Shown piece after piece: positions 40,388 through 50,085 of a DNA stretch of 51,805 nt. The stretch is from Chitinophagaceae bacterium (GTDB taxonomy: Bacteria; Bacteroidota; Bacteroidia; Chitinophagales; Chitinophagaceae). The stretch is from NCBI GenBank assembly GCA_947447825.1, contig CANFLL010000020.1, positions 1 through 51,805 of the forward strand, written 5' to 3'. The translations under genes and the position numbers were made by a program. Each line of letters begins with the position of its first letter. Within the stretch, counting starts at the first letter, position 1. The notes under the pieces were generated by a model that worked only from the letters and a program-made list of their open reading frames with translations, was not told where the DNA came from and searched no databases.

Positions 40388-41299
40388 ATGAAATATTATA
40401 TAAAGACAATAGGTACTATCCTTTTTGCATTAGGTTTGGGCATCACAGCTTGCAAAAAGGCCGAATATTCACTTGGTAGTATTACTGCGCCTACTAATTT
40501 GGTATTAACAGATACTATTCAAGGACAGAATACTGCTAATCTAGGTGGTGATGGTTCTGGAAATATCTCAATAAATGTTTCTGGCAATAATGCCCTTTCT
40601 TACAAAGTAGATTTTGGTGATTCAACCACGAATGCTGTCAAAACTTTTTTAGGCGGTAGTTTAAGTTATAAATACAGCAAGCCGGGCGAATATGATTACA
40701 CTCTCAATGTAACTGCAATTGGTACTGGTGGAGCTGTTTCCATATTGAGTAAGAAAATACATATTGTTGTCGTATTTCAATTGGATTCTGTAATCGCAGT
40801 TTCATTAAATGGGAATATATCAAAAGTTTGGATAACAGACAGAAATGCCACAGGGCATGTAGGGGTGGGGCCAGTAACTACTTTTACCCCGGACTATTAT
40901 TCAGCAACGCCAAATACTAGGTCTGATTGTTTGTATGATGATGAAATTACTTTTCGAAAAGATGGGTCTAACATTTATTTGACCCTTGATAACAAAGGAC
41001 AAAGCTTCATGATAAATGCTGCTACTGCATTTTATGGAATGGGGACTAATTCAGGTGATAATTGTTATACAATTGATCCAGGAGGTAAGAAGCTACTCAT
41101 ATTTAGTGCTGCAACTTCTGGCTCTACTGCTGATATTTCTACCCGTATTCAATTTAATGTAAGTGGTAATGGATTAGTAAATTTAGGTACTGGTGCTAAC
41201 GGTTATGAAATACTCACCTTAACTGATTCCACAATGCAACTTCGTAATATAGGAGCTGATGGATTGGCTTGGTATCAAAAACTAAAAGTAAAAAACTAA
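40388..41299 (+). CDS. PKD-containing lipoprotein, probable glycan binding
   Basis: 303 residues. Lipoprotein Cys22 (GITACKKAEY). A PKD-like domain (about 35-130, SYKVDFGDSTTNAVKTFLGG) is followed by an unassigned beta-rich domain (about 140-303, with KVWITDRNATGHVGVGP and GLAWYQKLKVKN) that may bind sugar. It lies 12 bp after the twin-module lipoprotein and 13 bp before the GH16 gene, within the operon. In SusF/SGBP position. No catalytic motif was seen. Confidence 0.65.
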   Translation: MKYYIKTIGTILFALGLGITACKKAEYSLGSITAPTNLVLTDTIQGQNTANLGGDGSGNISINVSGNNALSYKVDFGDSTTNAVKTFLGGSLSYKYSKPGEYDYTLNVTAIGTGGAVSILSKKIHIVVVFQLDSVIAVSLNGNISKVWITDRNATGHVGVGPVTTFTPDYYSATPNTRSDCLYDDEITFRKDGSNIYLTLDNKGQSFMINAATAFYGMGTNSGDNCYTIDPGGKKLLIFSAATSGSTADISTRIQFNVSGNGLVNLGTGANGYEILTLTDSTMQLRNIGADGLAWYQKLKVKN

Positions 41300-41312
41300 A
41301 TAGAAAGGAAAT

Positions 41313-42362
41313 ATGAAAAAGTTATACAATAAATTAATGATATCATTATTGTCATGTCTTCTTATTTTAGAAGGATGTACAAAATCAAATTCTAATACTA
41401 CTCTAAATGTTGCTCCTTCTAATTTGCAGGTTTATGCAACTGCTAGTGTTGATGGAACTGGCGTAGTAAGTTTTTCTGCTACTGCTGATAATGCAGTTTC
41501 TTATAAGTACAATTTTGGTAACGGAGATTCTTTAATCGTAGTGTCTGGATATACCAACTACCAGTATAGTCTTTCTGGAACAAACAATTACACAGTAACA
41601 GTTACTGCAATTGGATATAATGGTTTAACGATTAGGAAATCAGTATTAGTAGGTGTTTATGTAAAGACAGGCTCTGGGAATCTAGTGTGGTCTGATGAAT
41701 TTAATACGGATGGTACACCCGACCAAACTAAATGGAGTTTTGATATTGGTGCAGGTGGATGGGGTAACAGTGAATTAGAATTCTATACCAGCAGATCAAC
41801 TAATGCGATAGTATCTAATGGCACTTTGAAGATTGTGGCTCGTAAGGAAAGTTATAACGGAAGTGATTACACTTCTGCTCGAATTATTTCTAAAAATAAG
41901 TTTGCTTTCACTTATGGTCGTGTTGAAGTAAAAGCAAAGCTGCCATCTTCCGCTGGTACTTGGCCTGCAATCTGGATGTTGGGAAGCAATAATGACGTTG
42001 CAACTTGGCCTAGTTGTGGCGAAATAGATATTATGGAACAAAAGGGTAGTGAGCTAAACAAAATTTATGGAACAATTCATTATCCAGGACATTTTGGAGG
42101 TGGTGGAGTAGGAAGTACAACCACCATTTCTGGTGCTAGTACTGACTTTCACATTTATGCTTTAGATTGGTCTCCTACAACAATCAAAATGTATGTAGAT
42201 AATCAACTATTTTTTTCATTTGCTAACTCCACTTCTGTACCTTTTAATCATGATTTCTTTTGCATTCTAAACTTAGCAATGGGTGGAACATTTGGAGGAA
42301 CAGTTTCATCAGCCTTTACAAGCGATGTAATGGAAGTTGACTACATTAGGGTCTATAAATAA
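41313..42362 (+). CDS. GH16 endo-beta-1,3-glucanase (laminarinase-like) lipoprotein
   Basis: 349 residues. Lipoprotein Cys22 (LILEGCTKS), a PKD-like domain (about 33-118), then a GH16 jelly-roll (about 124-349). The catalytic signature GEIDIME gives nucleophile Glu237, Asp239 and acid/base Glu242, the E-x-D-x-x-E form typical of laminarinases. Other family marks are WSDEFN, GGWGNSELEFYT, GRVEVKAKLP and WPAIWML. It would cut internal beta-1,3 bonds (or mixed-linkage glucan) at the cell surface to feed the SusCD pair. It shares the PKD domain with the two upstream lipoproteins. A 195-bp gap follows, which may contain a second promoter. Confidence 0.92.
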   Translation: MKKLYNKLMISLLSCLLILEGCTKSNSNTTLNVAPSNLQVYATASVDGTGVVSFSATADNAVSYKYNFGNGDSLIVVSGYTNYQYSLSGTNNYTVTVTAIGYNGLTIRKSVLVGVYVKTGSGNLVWSDEFNTDGTPDQTKWSFDIGAGGWGNSELEFYTSRSTNAIVSNGTLKIVARKESYNGSDYTSARIISKNKFAFTYGRVEVKAKLPSSAGTWPAIWMLGSNNDVATWPSCGEIDIMEQKGSELNKIYGTIHYPGHFGGGGVGSTTTISGASTDFHIYALDWSPTTIKMYVDNQLFFSFANSTSVPFNHDFFCILNLAMGGTFGGTVSSAFTSDVMEVDYIRVYK

Positions 42363-42557
42363 AAAATTGATTTCTCCTTAGTTCGTTTGTGTCTAGGAAT
42401 ATTCACTAAATAGTGTTAGAAGAAATTAATTAAAGATTCTAATGAATCAAAGGGAATAGCGTCTGCTTTGTTTATAATTCTTTGGGTTAAGTAATTGATT
42501 TTTTATTAAAACATTCAATTCATACAGATGAGTATGTGTTGATTCTAAGTTTTTAAC

Positions 42558-43820
42558 ATGAGAAAGTATCATACTATTCTTGTTTTCTTTCTTATAGTTT
42601 CATCTAATGCTTTATCTCAAGAAGGTAAGGTAATAGTTAAAAAAGCTACAAATGGATTCCTGATTCAAGTTGGTAGTAAACCATTTTTTGTTAATGGGAT
42701 GAATTGGGATTATTATCCAATTGGGACTAACTTTAAATATAGCTTATGGCAGCAACCCGATAAGACAATTAAAGAAGCACTTAACTATGAGATGCCTTTA
42801 CTAAGAAAAATGGGGGTAAATACTATTCGGCAATATACTGGCATACCGCCAGAATGGATTAAGTACATATTTCAGAATTATGGAATTTACACTGTACTCA
42901 ACCATCCATTTGGTAGATATGGATTAACACTCAATGGAAAATGGGAATCTAATACTGATTATTCAAATGATTTAGTAAGGGAAACGTTGGTGAAAGAAGT
43001 AGAAGAAATGGTTTTTCTATATAAAAGTACACCAGGTCTCTTGATGTTTCTTTTGGGTAATGAGAATAATTACGGTCTTTTCTGGCAAGGAGCAGAAACA
43101 GAGAATATCCCATTAGAAAATCGTAAGTCAACCACTGCTGCAATAAATCTTTACAAGTTGTTTAATGAGGCTGCCATTTCAATGAAAGCAATTGATACCA
43201 ATCATCCAATTGCTATTTGTAATGGTGATTTGATGTTTTTAGATATTATAGCAATGGAATGCAAGGAGGTGGACGTGTTAGGGGTGAATATTTACAGAGG
43301 GCTTTCTTTCGGAGATTCCTTTGAGAAAATCAAAAGTTCTTTAAATAAGCCAGTTATGTTTACTGAGTTTGGTGCAGATGCTTTTAATGAAATAACTAAG
43401 GTGGAAGATCAACACAATCAAGCAACCTGTTTAGTCGCAAATTGGAAAGAAATTTATGCAAATGCTGCTGGTGGGGGCAAAGCTGAAAATTGTATTGGTG
43501 GATTTACTTTTCAATTTAGTGATGGTTGGTGGAAAAGTGGTCAAACTAAAAACCTGTCTACACACGATTCAACAGCTTCTTGGTCTAATGGTGGTTATAA
43601 ATACGATTATCAAAAGGGTCTATTTAATATGAATGAGGAGTGGTTTGGCGTTTGTGCCAAAGGGGATTCCAATACAAATGGGGTTTATAGTTTATATCCC
43701 AGAGCATCCTATTATGAACTAAAAAAACTAAACAAAAAATATACACATTCAATTCTTAAAAACGTTCAATATAATCAGACAAAGAATGTTATGAGACAAA
43801 AATGGTTGATTAATAAATAA
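42558..43820 (+). CDS. Clan GH-A glycoside hydrolase (GH2-type TIM barrel), family unsure
   Basis: 420 residues. Signal peptide (1-20, ends ALSQ), then a (beta/alpha)8 barrel of clan GH-A: FFVNGMNWDYYP at the start, acid/base Glu169 in FLLGNENNYG, nucleophile Glu270 in MFTEFGAD. It lacks the N-terminal sandwich domains of classical GH2. Reported beta-glucan GH families of similar build include GH2-like TIM barrels, GH158 and GH72-like transglycosylases; I cannot choose among them. Expected in the periplasm, acting on imported beta-glucan oligosaccharides. It is 47 bp upstream of the phosphorylase gene. Confidence 0.7.
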   Translation: MRKYHTILVFFLIVSSNALSQEGKVIVKKATNGFLIQVGSKPFFVNGMNWDYYPIGTNFKYSLWQQPDKTIKEALNYEMPLLRKMGVNTIRQYTGIPPEWIKYIFQNYGIYTVLNHPFGRYGLTLNGKWESNTDYSNDLVRETLVKEVEEMVFLYKSTPGLLMFLLGNENNYGLFWQGAETENIPLENRKSTTAAINLYKLFNEAAISMKAIDTNHPIAICNGDLMFLDIIAMECKEVDVLGVNIYRGLSFGDSFEKIKSSLNKPVMFTEFGADAFNEITKVEDQHNQATCLVANWKEIYANAAGGGKAENCIGGFTFQFSDGWWKSGQTKNLSTHDSTASWSNGGYKYDYQKGLFNMNEEWFGVCAKGDSNTNGVYSLYPRASYYELKKLNKKYTHSILKNVQYNQTKNVMRQKWLINK

Positions 43821-43867
43821 TTGTTGTTCCTCAAAATTAACAAAAAGAGTTTTAAAAAATATTACTA

Positions 43868-46800
43868 ATGAAAGAAGTTGCAATAGGTTTTGATTCAATT
43901 GAAATGGAAGGAGAAACCTTTTTTAAAATTTCGAATGTTAATGAAATGTCTCCATTTTTTATGAGCATTGTTAGCGATTCGAATCATTGGTTATTCATTT
44001 CAAGTAATGGTGGGTTATCTGCTGGAAGAAAAGATGCAGAACATGCGTTGTTTCCCTATTATACCGATGATAAGATAATTAATTCTGTTGAAAATACCGG
44101 TAGCAAAACTATCCTTTGGATAAATAAAAACAACAAATCATATTTGTGGGAACCATTTTCTGAAAGAAGTACTGGAAAATTTAACATTACACGAAACCTC
44201 TATAAAAATCAGTTTGGTAACAAAATAATCTTCGAAGAAGTTAATAACGATCTAGAAATTGCGTTTCAGTACCATTGGTGTTCTTCCGATTTTTATGGAT
44301 TTGTACGAGTAAGTAAACTTAGTAATTTTTCCGATTCAGACGTGAATGTGAAATTGTTAGATGGCTTGCAGAATCTGCTTCCTTATGGTGTAGGTAGTGA
44401 TTTGCAAAATAACTTCAGTAATTTGGCAGATGCTTATAAACGTACTGAATTAATACCCGAAACAGGAGTGGCTATAATTGCTTTGAGTGCAATAATTGTA
44501 GATAAGGCCGAGCCAAGCGAAGCATTGAAAGCAAATGTTGCATGGTCTGCCGGAATGGAGAATGTTACTTATTTGCTTTCCTCAAAACAGCTAAATAGTT
44601 TCAGGCTAAATGGCATTGTTCAACAAGAAGAAGATGTCAAAGGGCATCCTTGTGCTTATTTTATTAATAGCGAAATAACACTTAGTGCTAATGGAAACAA
44701 ACAATGGATGATTGTATTAGATGTTAATCAAAATGCTAGTGCCATTTTACAACTTTTTGAGAACATAAAGAATGAAGCTAATTTGCCAAAAAAAGTAACA
44801 GATAATGTACAACTAGGAACCGAGAATCTAATAAAATTAGTTGCAGCAGCAGATGGATTGCATTACACAGCCGATCATTTAAAAGACACCCGACATTTTA
44901 ATAATGTTTTATTCAATATTATGAGGGGTGGAATTTTTGACAATAATTACCAAATTGAGGTAAAGGAATTTGCTAATTATCTACAAAAAGCCAATAAACA
45001 AGTTTTTGAAGCTTTTCAATCTTCAATTGAACAATTACCTCCAGTTTTCTCTATTCAGACGTTGAAAAAACTTGCTATTAAATTTAACGACAGTAATTTT
45101 AACAGATTAGTTTCAGAATATTTACCACTTAAATTTAGTCGAAGACATGGAGACCCAAGCCGGCCTTGGAATAAATTTTCTATCAATACAAAAAGTGAAA
45201 TAGATGGATCTAAAATTTTAGATTATCAAGGCAACTGGAGAGACATATTTCAAAATTGGGAAGCATTGGTGCATTCTTATCCTGACTTTATAGAGGGAAT
45301 GATTGCCAAATTTTTAAATGCTTCAACCTTCGATGGGTACAATCCTTATAGAGTTACTAAAAGTGGATTTGATTGGGAAACAATTGAACCAGATAATCCA
45401 TGGTCCTACATTGGATATTGGGGCGACCATCAAATAATATATCTACTTAAGTTTTTTGAATTTCTTGAGAAACATAATCCTCAACATATTCATCAACTAC
45501 TAGGCAATAATGATTTTGTTTATGCCAATGTTCCTTATGAGATAAAGTCGTATGAGGATATATTTCGAAATCCAAAAGACACGATTGAGTTTAATCACAA
45601 AAGTGATCATTCCATACGTGAGAGAATGAAAGTAGTTGGTGCTGATGGGGCTTTGCTTACTAATAATGATGGCGAAATATTTCATGTTTGTTTTTGCGAA
45701 AAGGTTTTTGCAACAGTGCTTTCCAAGCTCTCCAACTTTGTGCCAGAAGGAGGAATTTGGATGAATACACAAAGACCAGAATGGAACGATGCAAATAATG
45801 CATTAGTGGGCAACGGTCTTTCGATGGTGACCCTTTACTATCTAAGAAGGTTTTTAAAATTCTTCCAACATGTTTTTGAATACACAGATGCGCAAGAAAT
45901 TTCCTTTTCAGAAGAGCTTTACATATTCTTTGAGGAAGTAGTTACAACTTTTGAAAATTACAAATACACACTATCAGGTAAAATAAGTGATACTGATAGG
46001 AAAAAAATAACCGACGTATTAGGTTTAGCAGGTAGCAATTACAGAAGTAAGATTTATGGTGATGGTTTTAGTGGGAGAAAGAAAATAGTATCACCAAAAC
46101 AATTGTTAAATTGTATAGAACTAGCAAATGAGTTTTTGGAACATTCAACTAGAATGAATAAAAGGAATGATGAATTATATCATACATACAATTTAATTTC
46201 TTATGACGATAACACAATTCAAGTGGCACCATTAAGTGTAATGCTTGAAGGGCAAGTGGCTGTATTAAGTTCAGGGTATCTAACAGGTGAACAGAGTTTG
46301 AAACTTTTGGATGCACTTAAAAACAGTGCTTTATATAGGCATGATCAAAACAGTTATATACTTTACCCAAATAAAGAATTGCCTAAATTTTTACATAAGA
46401 ATTCAATTCCAAAACAGTCAGCGGAAAGCTCCTTTTTACTAAAGAAATTGATAGAGGAAGGTAATAAATCTATTGTTGAGATAGATATTCTTGGTGGTGT
46501 GCATTTTAATGGCAATTTTAGAAATGCCAATGATCTGGAAGAAGCATTACAACAACTAGATAAAAAATATAGTACTCTGGTTCAAAAGGAAAGAATATTG
46601 ATACTTCAAATATTTGAAGAAGTTTTCTGTCACAAAGAGTTTACTGGTAGATCAGGAACATTTTTTGGTTATGAAGGCTTAGGTTCCATCTACTGGCACA
46701 TGGTTTCAAAATTAGTTTTAGCGGTTCTAGAGAACTGTAACAGGGCTATTAAAGAACAGAATTCTAAACAAATAATCGATGCTTTAAGCAAACATTTCCA

Positions 46801-47293
46801 TGAAATTAATGAAGGGATTGGTGTACATAAATCACCTATAGTTTACGGAGCCTTTCCAACTGACCCTTATTCTCACACGCCAATCGGTAAGGGTGCTCAA
46901 CAACCAGGAATGACTGGTCAGGTGAAAGAGGACATACTTACAAGAATGGCCGAATTGGGCATGCAAACAAAAGATGGTCAACTGTTGTTCAAACCTTATT
47001 TGCTTCACAAAAAAGAGTTCTTGCAACACAGTACAGCGTGTCAATTTGTTTTAGTTAATGGCAACTTAAAAACATATCATCTTGAAAAAAATAGTTTAGC
47101 CTTTGCAGTTTGTCAAGTACCTGTTATTTATACGATTTCAAAAGTAAATAAAATAGAAGTAGTGTTCGTAAATGGCACTTCCGAAGTGTTTGAAACATTG
47201 CAATTAAGTAAAGAAACAAGCACTCAGATTTTCGAAAGAACGAATACGGTTATTGAAATTAAAGTTTCCATATCAGAAGATAATTTGCGATAA
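43868..47293 (+). CDS. Beta-1,3-glucan phosphorylase (GH149/GH161-like)
   Basis: 1141 residues, no signal peptide, so cytoplasmic. The size and the motif TQRPEWNDANNALVGNG place it in the GH94/GH149/GH161 inverting phosphorylase group. Asp641 in WND is the expected catalytic acid. The length, well above GH94 cellobiose phosphorylases (about 800), matches GH149/GH161 beta-1,3-glucan phosphorylases (roughly 1100-1200). The reaction would be (beta-1,3-glucan)n + phosphate to (n-1) + glucose-1-phosphate, saving one ATP per glucose. It sits among GH17, GH30 and a permease, which supports an intracellular oligosaccharide role. Its TAA overlaps the next ATG. GH149 versus GH161 cannot be settled by eye. 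Confidence 0.8.
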   Translation: MKEVAIGFDSIEMEGETFFKISNVNEMSPFFMSIVSDSNHWLFISSNGGLSAGRKDAEHALFPYYTDDKIINSVENTGSKTILWINKNNKSYLWEPFSERSTGKFNITRNLYKNQFGNKIIFEEVNNDLEIAFQYHWCSSDFYGFVRVSKLSNFSDSDVNVKLLDGLQNLLPYGVGSDLQNNFSNLADAYKRTELIPETGVAIIALSAIIVDKAEPSEALKANVAWSAGMENVTYLLSSKQLNSFRLNGIVQQEEDVKGHPCAYFINSEITLSANGNKQWMIVLDVNQNASAILQLFENIKNEANLPKKVTDNVQLGTENLIKLVAAADGLHYTADHLKDTRHFNNVLFNIMRGGIFDNNYQIEVKEFANYLQKANKQVFEAFQSSIEQLPPVFSIQTLKKLAIKFNDSNFNRLVSEYLPLKFSRRHGDPSRPWNKFSINTKSEIDGSKILDYQGNWRDIFQNWEALVHSYPDFIEGMIAKFLNASTFDGYNPYRVTKSGFDWETIEPDNPWSYIGYWGDHQIIYLLKFFEFLEKHNPQHIHQLLGNNDFVYANVPYEIKSYEDIFRNPKDTIEFNHKSDHSIRERMKVVGADGALLTNNDGEIFHVCFCEKVFATVLSKLSNFVPEGGIWMNTQRPEWNDANNALVGNGLSMVTLYYLRRFLKFFQHVFEYTDAQEISFSEELYIFFEEVVTTFENYKYTLSGKISDTDRKKITDVLGLAGSNYRSKIYGDGFSGRKKIVSPKQLLNCIELANEFLEHSTRMNKRNDELYHTYNLISYDDNTIQVAPLSVMLEGQVAVLSSGYLTGEQSLKLLDALKNSALYRHDQNSYILYPNKELPKFLHKNSIPKQSAESSFLLKKLIEEGNKSIVEIDILGGVHFNGNFRNANDLEEALQQLDKKYSTLVQKERILILQIFEEVFCHKEFTGRSGTFFGYEGLGSIYWHMVSKLVLAVLENCNRAIKEQNSKQIIDALSKHFHEINEGIGVHKSPIVYGAFPTDPYSHTPIGKGAQQPGMTGQVKEDILTRMAELGMQTKDGQLLFKPYLLHKKEFLQHSTACQFVLVNGNLKTYHLEKNSLAFAVCQVPVIYTISKVNKIEVVFVNGTSEVFETLQLSKETSTQIFERTNTVIEIKVSISEDNLR

Positions 47294-48540
47294 TGAATAA
47301 ACTGTTCTTCATAACAATATATTTGGTTGCTGCGTGTAATCCATTCAAAAAAGTGAGCTTGCATTCCAATATGACGGCTGCAAAACTTTTGGGTAACCCA
47401 AATTATCAAGCTATTTGTTATGGTGGATATAGATCGCAAACAAGAGATACAGAACCCTCAGTTGCTGAGATAAAGGAAGATTTAAAGATTTTGGCAGCAA
47501 TAAACATTAAATTCCTACGAACATATAATGTACATCATAAGGAAGCTTCTAATTTATTACAAGCTATTGCAGAATTGAAAAAAGAAGATTCAAAATTTGA
47601 AATGTATGTAATGCTTGGGGCTTGGATTGATTGTAAAAATGCGTGGACGGATAAAACCCATGTACGTAATGAAGATAGTGAACGCAATTCGGTAGAGATA
47701 ACTGAGGCGGCAAGATTAGCTAATGAATATCCAGATATAGTAAAAATCATCTCAGTAGGAAATGAGGCAATGGTTAAGTGGGCTTGGGCTTACTATGTTG
47801 ATCCGAATATCATTTTGAAATGGGTAAGTCTTCTGCAGGATTTGAAAAAGCAACATTACTTACCTAAAAATCTTTGGATTACGTCTTCAGACAATTTTGC
47901 TTCTTGGGGTGGTGGCGACAAAGAGTATCATGTTGAAGATTTAAATAAACTGATTAAGGCTGTCGATTACATTTCAATGCATACCTATCCTATGCACGAT
48001 ACCCATTATAATCCTGCATTTTGGGGAATAAAAGAAATCGAACAACAACTTACAGAAAAAGAAAAAATTAATTCTGCAATGAAAAGAACAGTTGATTATG
48101 CTAAAATGCAATATCAAGGTGTTTTGAGCTATATGAAATCAATTGGCGCAAATAAACCAGTTCATTTAGGTGAAACAGGGTGGGCAACACAATCAAACGA
48201 ACAATATGGAAATAATGGGTCTAAAGCAAGTGACGAATATAAATCGGCAAAATATTATGAGTTGATACGTAACTGGACAAATACCACCGGGATTACTTGT
48301 TTTTACTTCGAAGCCTTTGATGAAAGCTGGAAAAATAGCAATAATCCAATGGGGTCAGAAAACCATTTTGGATTAATTGATAGGCAATCTCAGGCCAAAT
48401 ACGCTTTGTGGGGTGCTGTAGATAAAGGTGTATTGAATGGATTAAAGCGAAACGGGAAATCCATTGTGAAATCCTTCAATGGCGATGAAAAAAAAATGTG
48501 GTTTGATGTTAAAGTACCTTCTAATATTTTAAAGAATTAA
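47293..48540 (+). CDS. GH17 beta-1,3-glucanase/glucosyltransferase-like lipoprotein
   Basis: 415 residues. Lipoprotein-like start with Cys15 (YLVAACNP). A TIM barrel of family GH17: acid/base Glu158 in SVGNEAM and nucleophile Glu294 in LGETGWATQS (compare the family ETGWP). FEAFDESWK near the end is also typical of microbial GH17. It would hydrolyse or rearrange beta-1,3-gluco-oligosaccharides in the periplasm. Its ATG overlaps the stop of the phosphorylase gene by one base (TAATG), implying translational coupling. GH30 follows after 2 bp. Confidence 0.85.
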   Translation: MNKLFFITIYLVAACNPFKKVSLHSNMTAAKLLGNPNYQAICYGGYRSQTRDTEPSVAEIKEDLKILAAINIKFLRTYNVHHKEASNLLQAIAELKKEDSKFEMYVMLGAWIDCKNAWTDKTHVRNEDSERNSVEITEAARLANEYPDIVKIISVGNEAMVKWAWAYYVDPNIILKWVSLLQDLKKQHYLPKNLWITSSDNFASWGGGDKEYHVEDLNKLIKAVDYISMHTYPMHDTHYNPAFWGIKEIEQQLTEKEKINSAMKRTVDYAKMQYQGVLSYMKSIGANKPVHLGETGWATQSNEQYGNNGSKASDEYKSAKYYELIRNWTNTTGITCFYFEAFDESWKNSNNPMGSENHFGLIDRQSQAKYALWGAVDKGVLNGLKRNGKSIVKSFNGDEKKMWFDVKVPSNILKN

Positions 48541-48542
48541 AA

Positions 48543-50060
48543 ATGATGAAAATATTTAGCAGGTTATTTTATAGGTACTCATTTATATTATTTGTTTGTA
48601 TGATGGCATTTTTGTCATTTAGCAATCAGGCTATAGGTCAAATAAATGTGGAAGTTTATGAAACTTCTGCTCATGGCAATTCATTGAAAAAGGTCACACA
48701 ATTTCTTGATAGTAAAACACCCATTGAAATTGAAATTGATTCATCTAGAAAATTTCAGATAATAACAGGTTTTGGAGGTGCGTTCACAGAGTCCTCAGCT
48801 TATTTAATGACTAAGTTGAGTGCAAACAACAGGGAAAAAATACTAAAAGCCTATTTCTCTGAGGAAGGTGCAAATTATTCTCTTACTAGAACCCATATCA
48901 ATTCGTGCGACTTTTCTTTGAGCAATTATGCCTATGCAAATATTTCTGGGGATAATATACTAGAACATTTTAGTATTGACCACGACAAAAATTATTTGAT
49001 TCCGATGATAACAGAGGCTCTAAAGGTTTCTAAAAATGGGTTCAAAATTATTTCCTCCCCTTGGACGGCACCTCCTTGGATGAAAGATAATAATGATTGG
49101 CGTGGAGGAAAACTTTTGCCAGCTTTTAGGGAAACTTGGGCGCTCTATTTTTCAAAATATATTAAAGCTTATAAAAAAGAAGGGATTAATGTTTGGGGTA
49201 TTACCGTAGAAAATGAACCATTAGGAAGCGGTAACAATTGGGAGAGCATGATTTATACCCCTCAAGAAATGACAGACTTTGTTCATGATTATTTAGGTCC
49301 TCATCTTGAAAAAGAGGGATTGTCGAGTATTAAAATTTTGGGTTACGACCAAAACCGTGGGGAAGATCTCGATAAGTGGGCGAAAACAATGTTTGTAGAT
49401 AGCCTAAAATCAAAATATTTTGGAGGTACGGCAGTTCATTGGTATAACAGCACCTATGATTATTTTCCTCAATCTCTACAATACACACACCAAGTTTCTA
49501 AAGGCAAATATTTGATAAATACCGAGGCCTGTATTGATTCTCAAAAGCCTGAATGGAATAACGATAAATGGTTTTGGAGTAAACATGCCAGAGACTGGGG
49601 TTGGATATGGGCAACTGAAAGCCAAAAATATCTACATCCTGAATATGTGCCTGTTTTTCGATATGCCAGAGATATTATTGGTTGTTTGAATAACTATGTG
49701 GATGGCTGGATTGATTGGAATATGGTTTTAGATAAAAATGGGGGGCCAAATTGGGCTAAGAATTGGTGTGCGGCTCCAGTGCTTGTTGATGTTGAAAATG
49801 ATGAAGTTTATTTTACTCCTTTGTATTACACAATGTCTCATTTCAGCAAGTTCATTCGGCCTGGCGCAGTTAAAATAGGTTGCAACATCCATAATCAGGA
49901 ACTAATGGCAACGGCAGTGAAAAATCCTGATGGCACAATTGCGCTTGTTGTATTTAACCCAACAAATGAGGTGAAATCTCTGAAGATTAAGTTTAAAAGG
50001 AAAATAAAAAACATTTCTATTGAAGCTAGTGCATTACAAACCGTTATCATAAAATATTAA
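48543..50060 (+). CDS. GH30 beta-glucosidase / beta-1,6-glucanase
   Basis: 505 residues. Signal peptide (about 1-32, ends AIGQ), GH30 barrel with family marks GFGGAFTES, SPWTAPPWMK and WNMVLDKNGGPNW. Acid/base is Glu225 in TVENEP and nucleophile Glu328 in INTEAC. A small C-terminal beta-sandwich finishes the chain. Subfamilies 1 and 3 of GH30 include beta-glucosidases and beta-1,6-glucanases; both would suit removal of beta-1,6 branches from laminarin-like glucan. Periplasmic. It lies 2 bp after the GH17 gene and 25 bp before the permease gene. Confidence 0.9.
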   Translation: MMKIFSRLFYRYSFILFVCMMAFLSFSNQAIGQINVEVYETSAHGNSLKKVTQFLDSKTPIEIEIDSSRKFQIITGFGGAFTESSAYLMTKLSANNREKILKAYFSEEGANYSLTRTHINSCDFSLSNYAYANISGDNILEHFSIDHDKNYLIPMITEALKVSKNGFKIISSPWTAPPWMKDNNDWRGGKLLPAFRETWALYFSKYIKAYKKEGINVWGITVENEPLGSGNNWESMIYTPQEMTDFVHDYLGPHLEKEGLSSIKILGYDQNRGEDLDKWAKTMFVDSLKSKYFGGTAVHWYNSTYDYFPQSLQYTHQVSKGKYLINTEACIDSQKPEWNNDKWFWSKHARDWGWIWATESQKYLHPEYVPVFRYARDIIGCLNNYVDGWIDWNMVLDKNGGPNWAKNWCAAPVLVDVENDEVYFTPLYYTMSHFSKFIRPGAVKIGCNIHNQELMATAVKNPDGTIALVVFNPTNEVKSLKIKFKRKIKNISIEASALQTVIIKY

Positions 50061-50085
50061 TTATCTACTGTTTAAATTTTAATAA

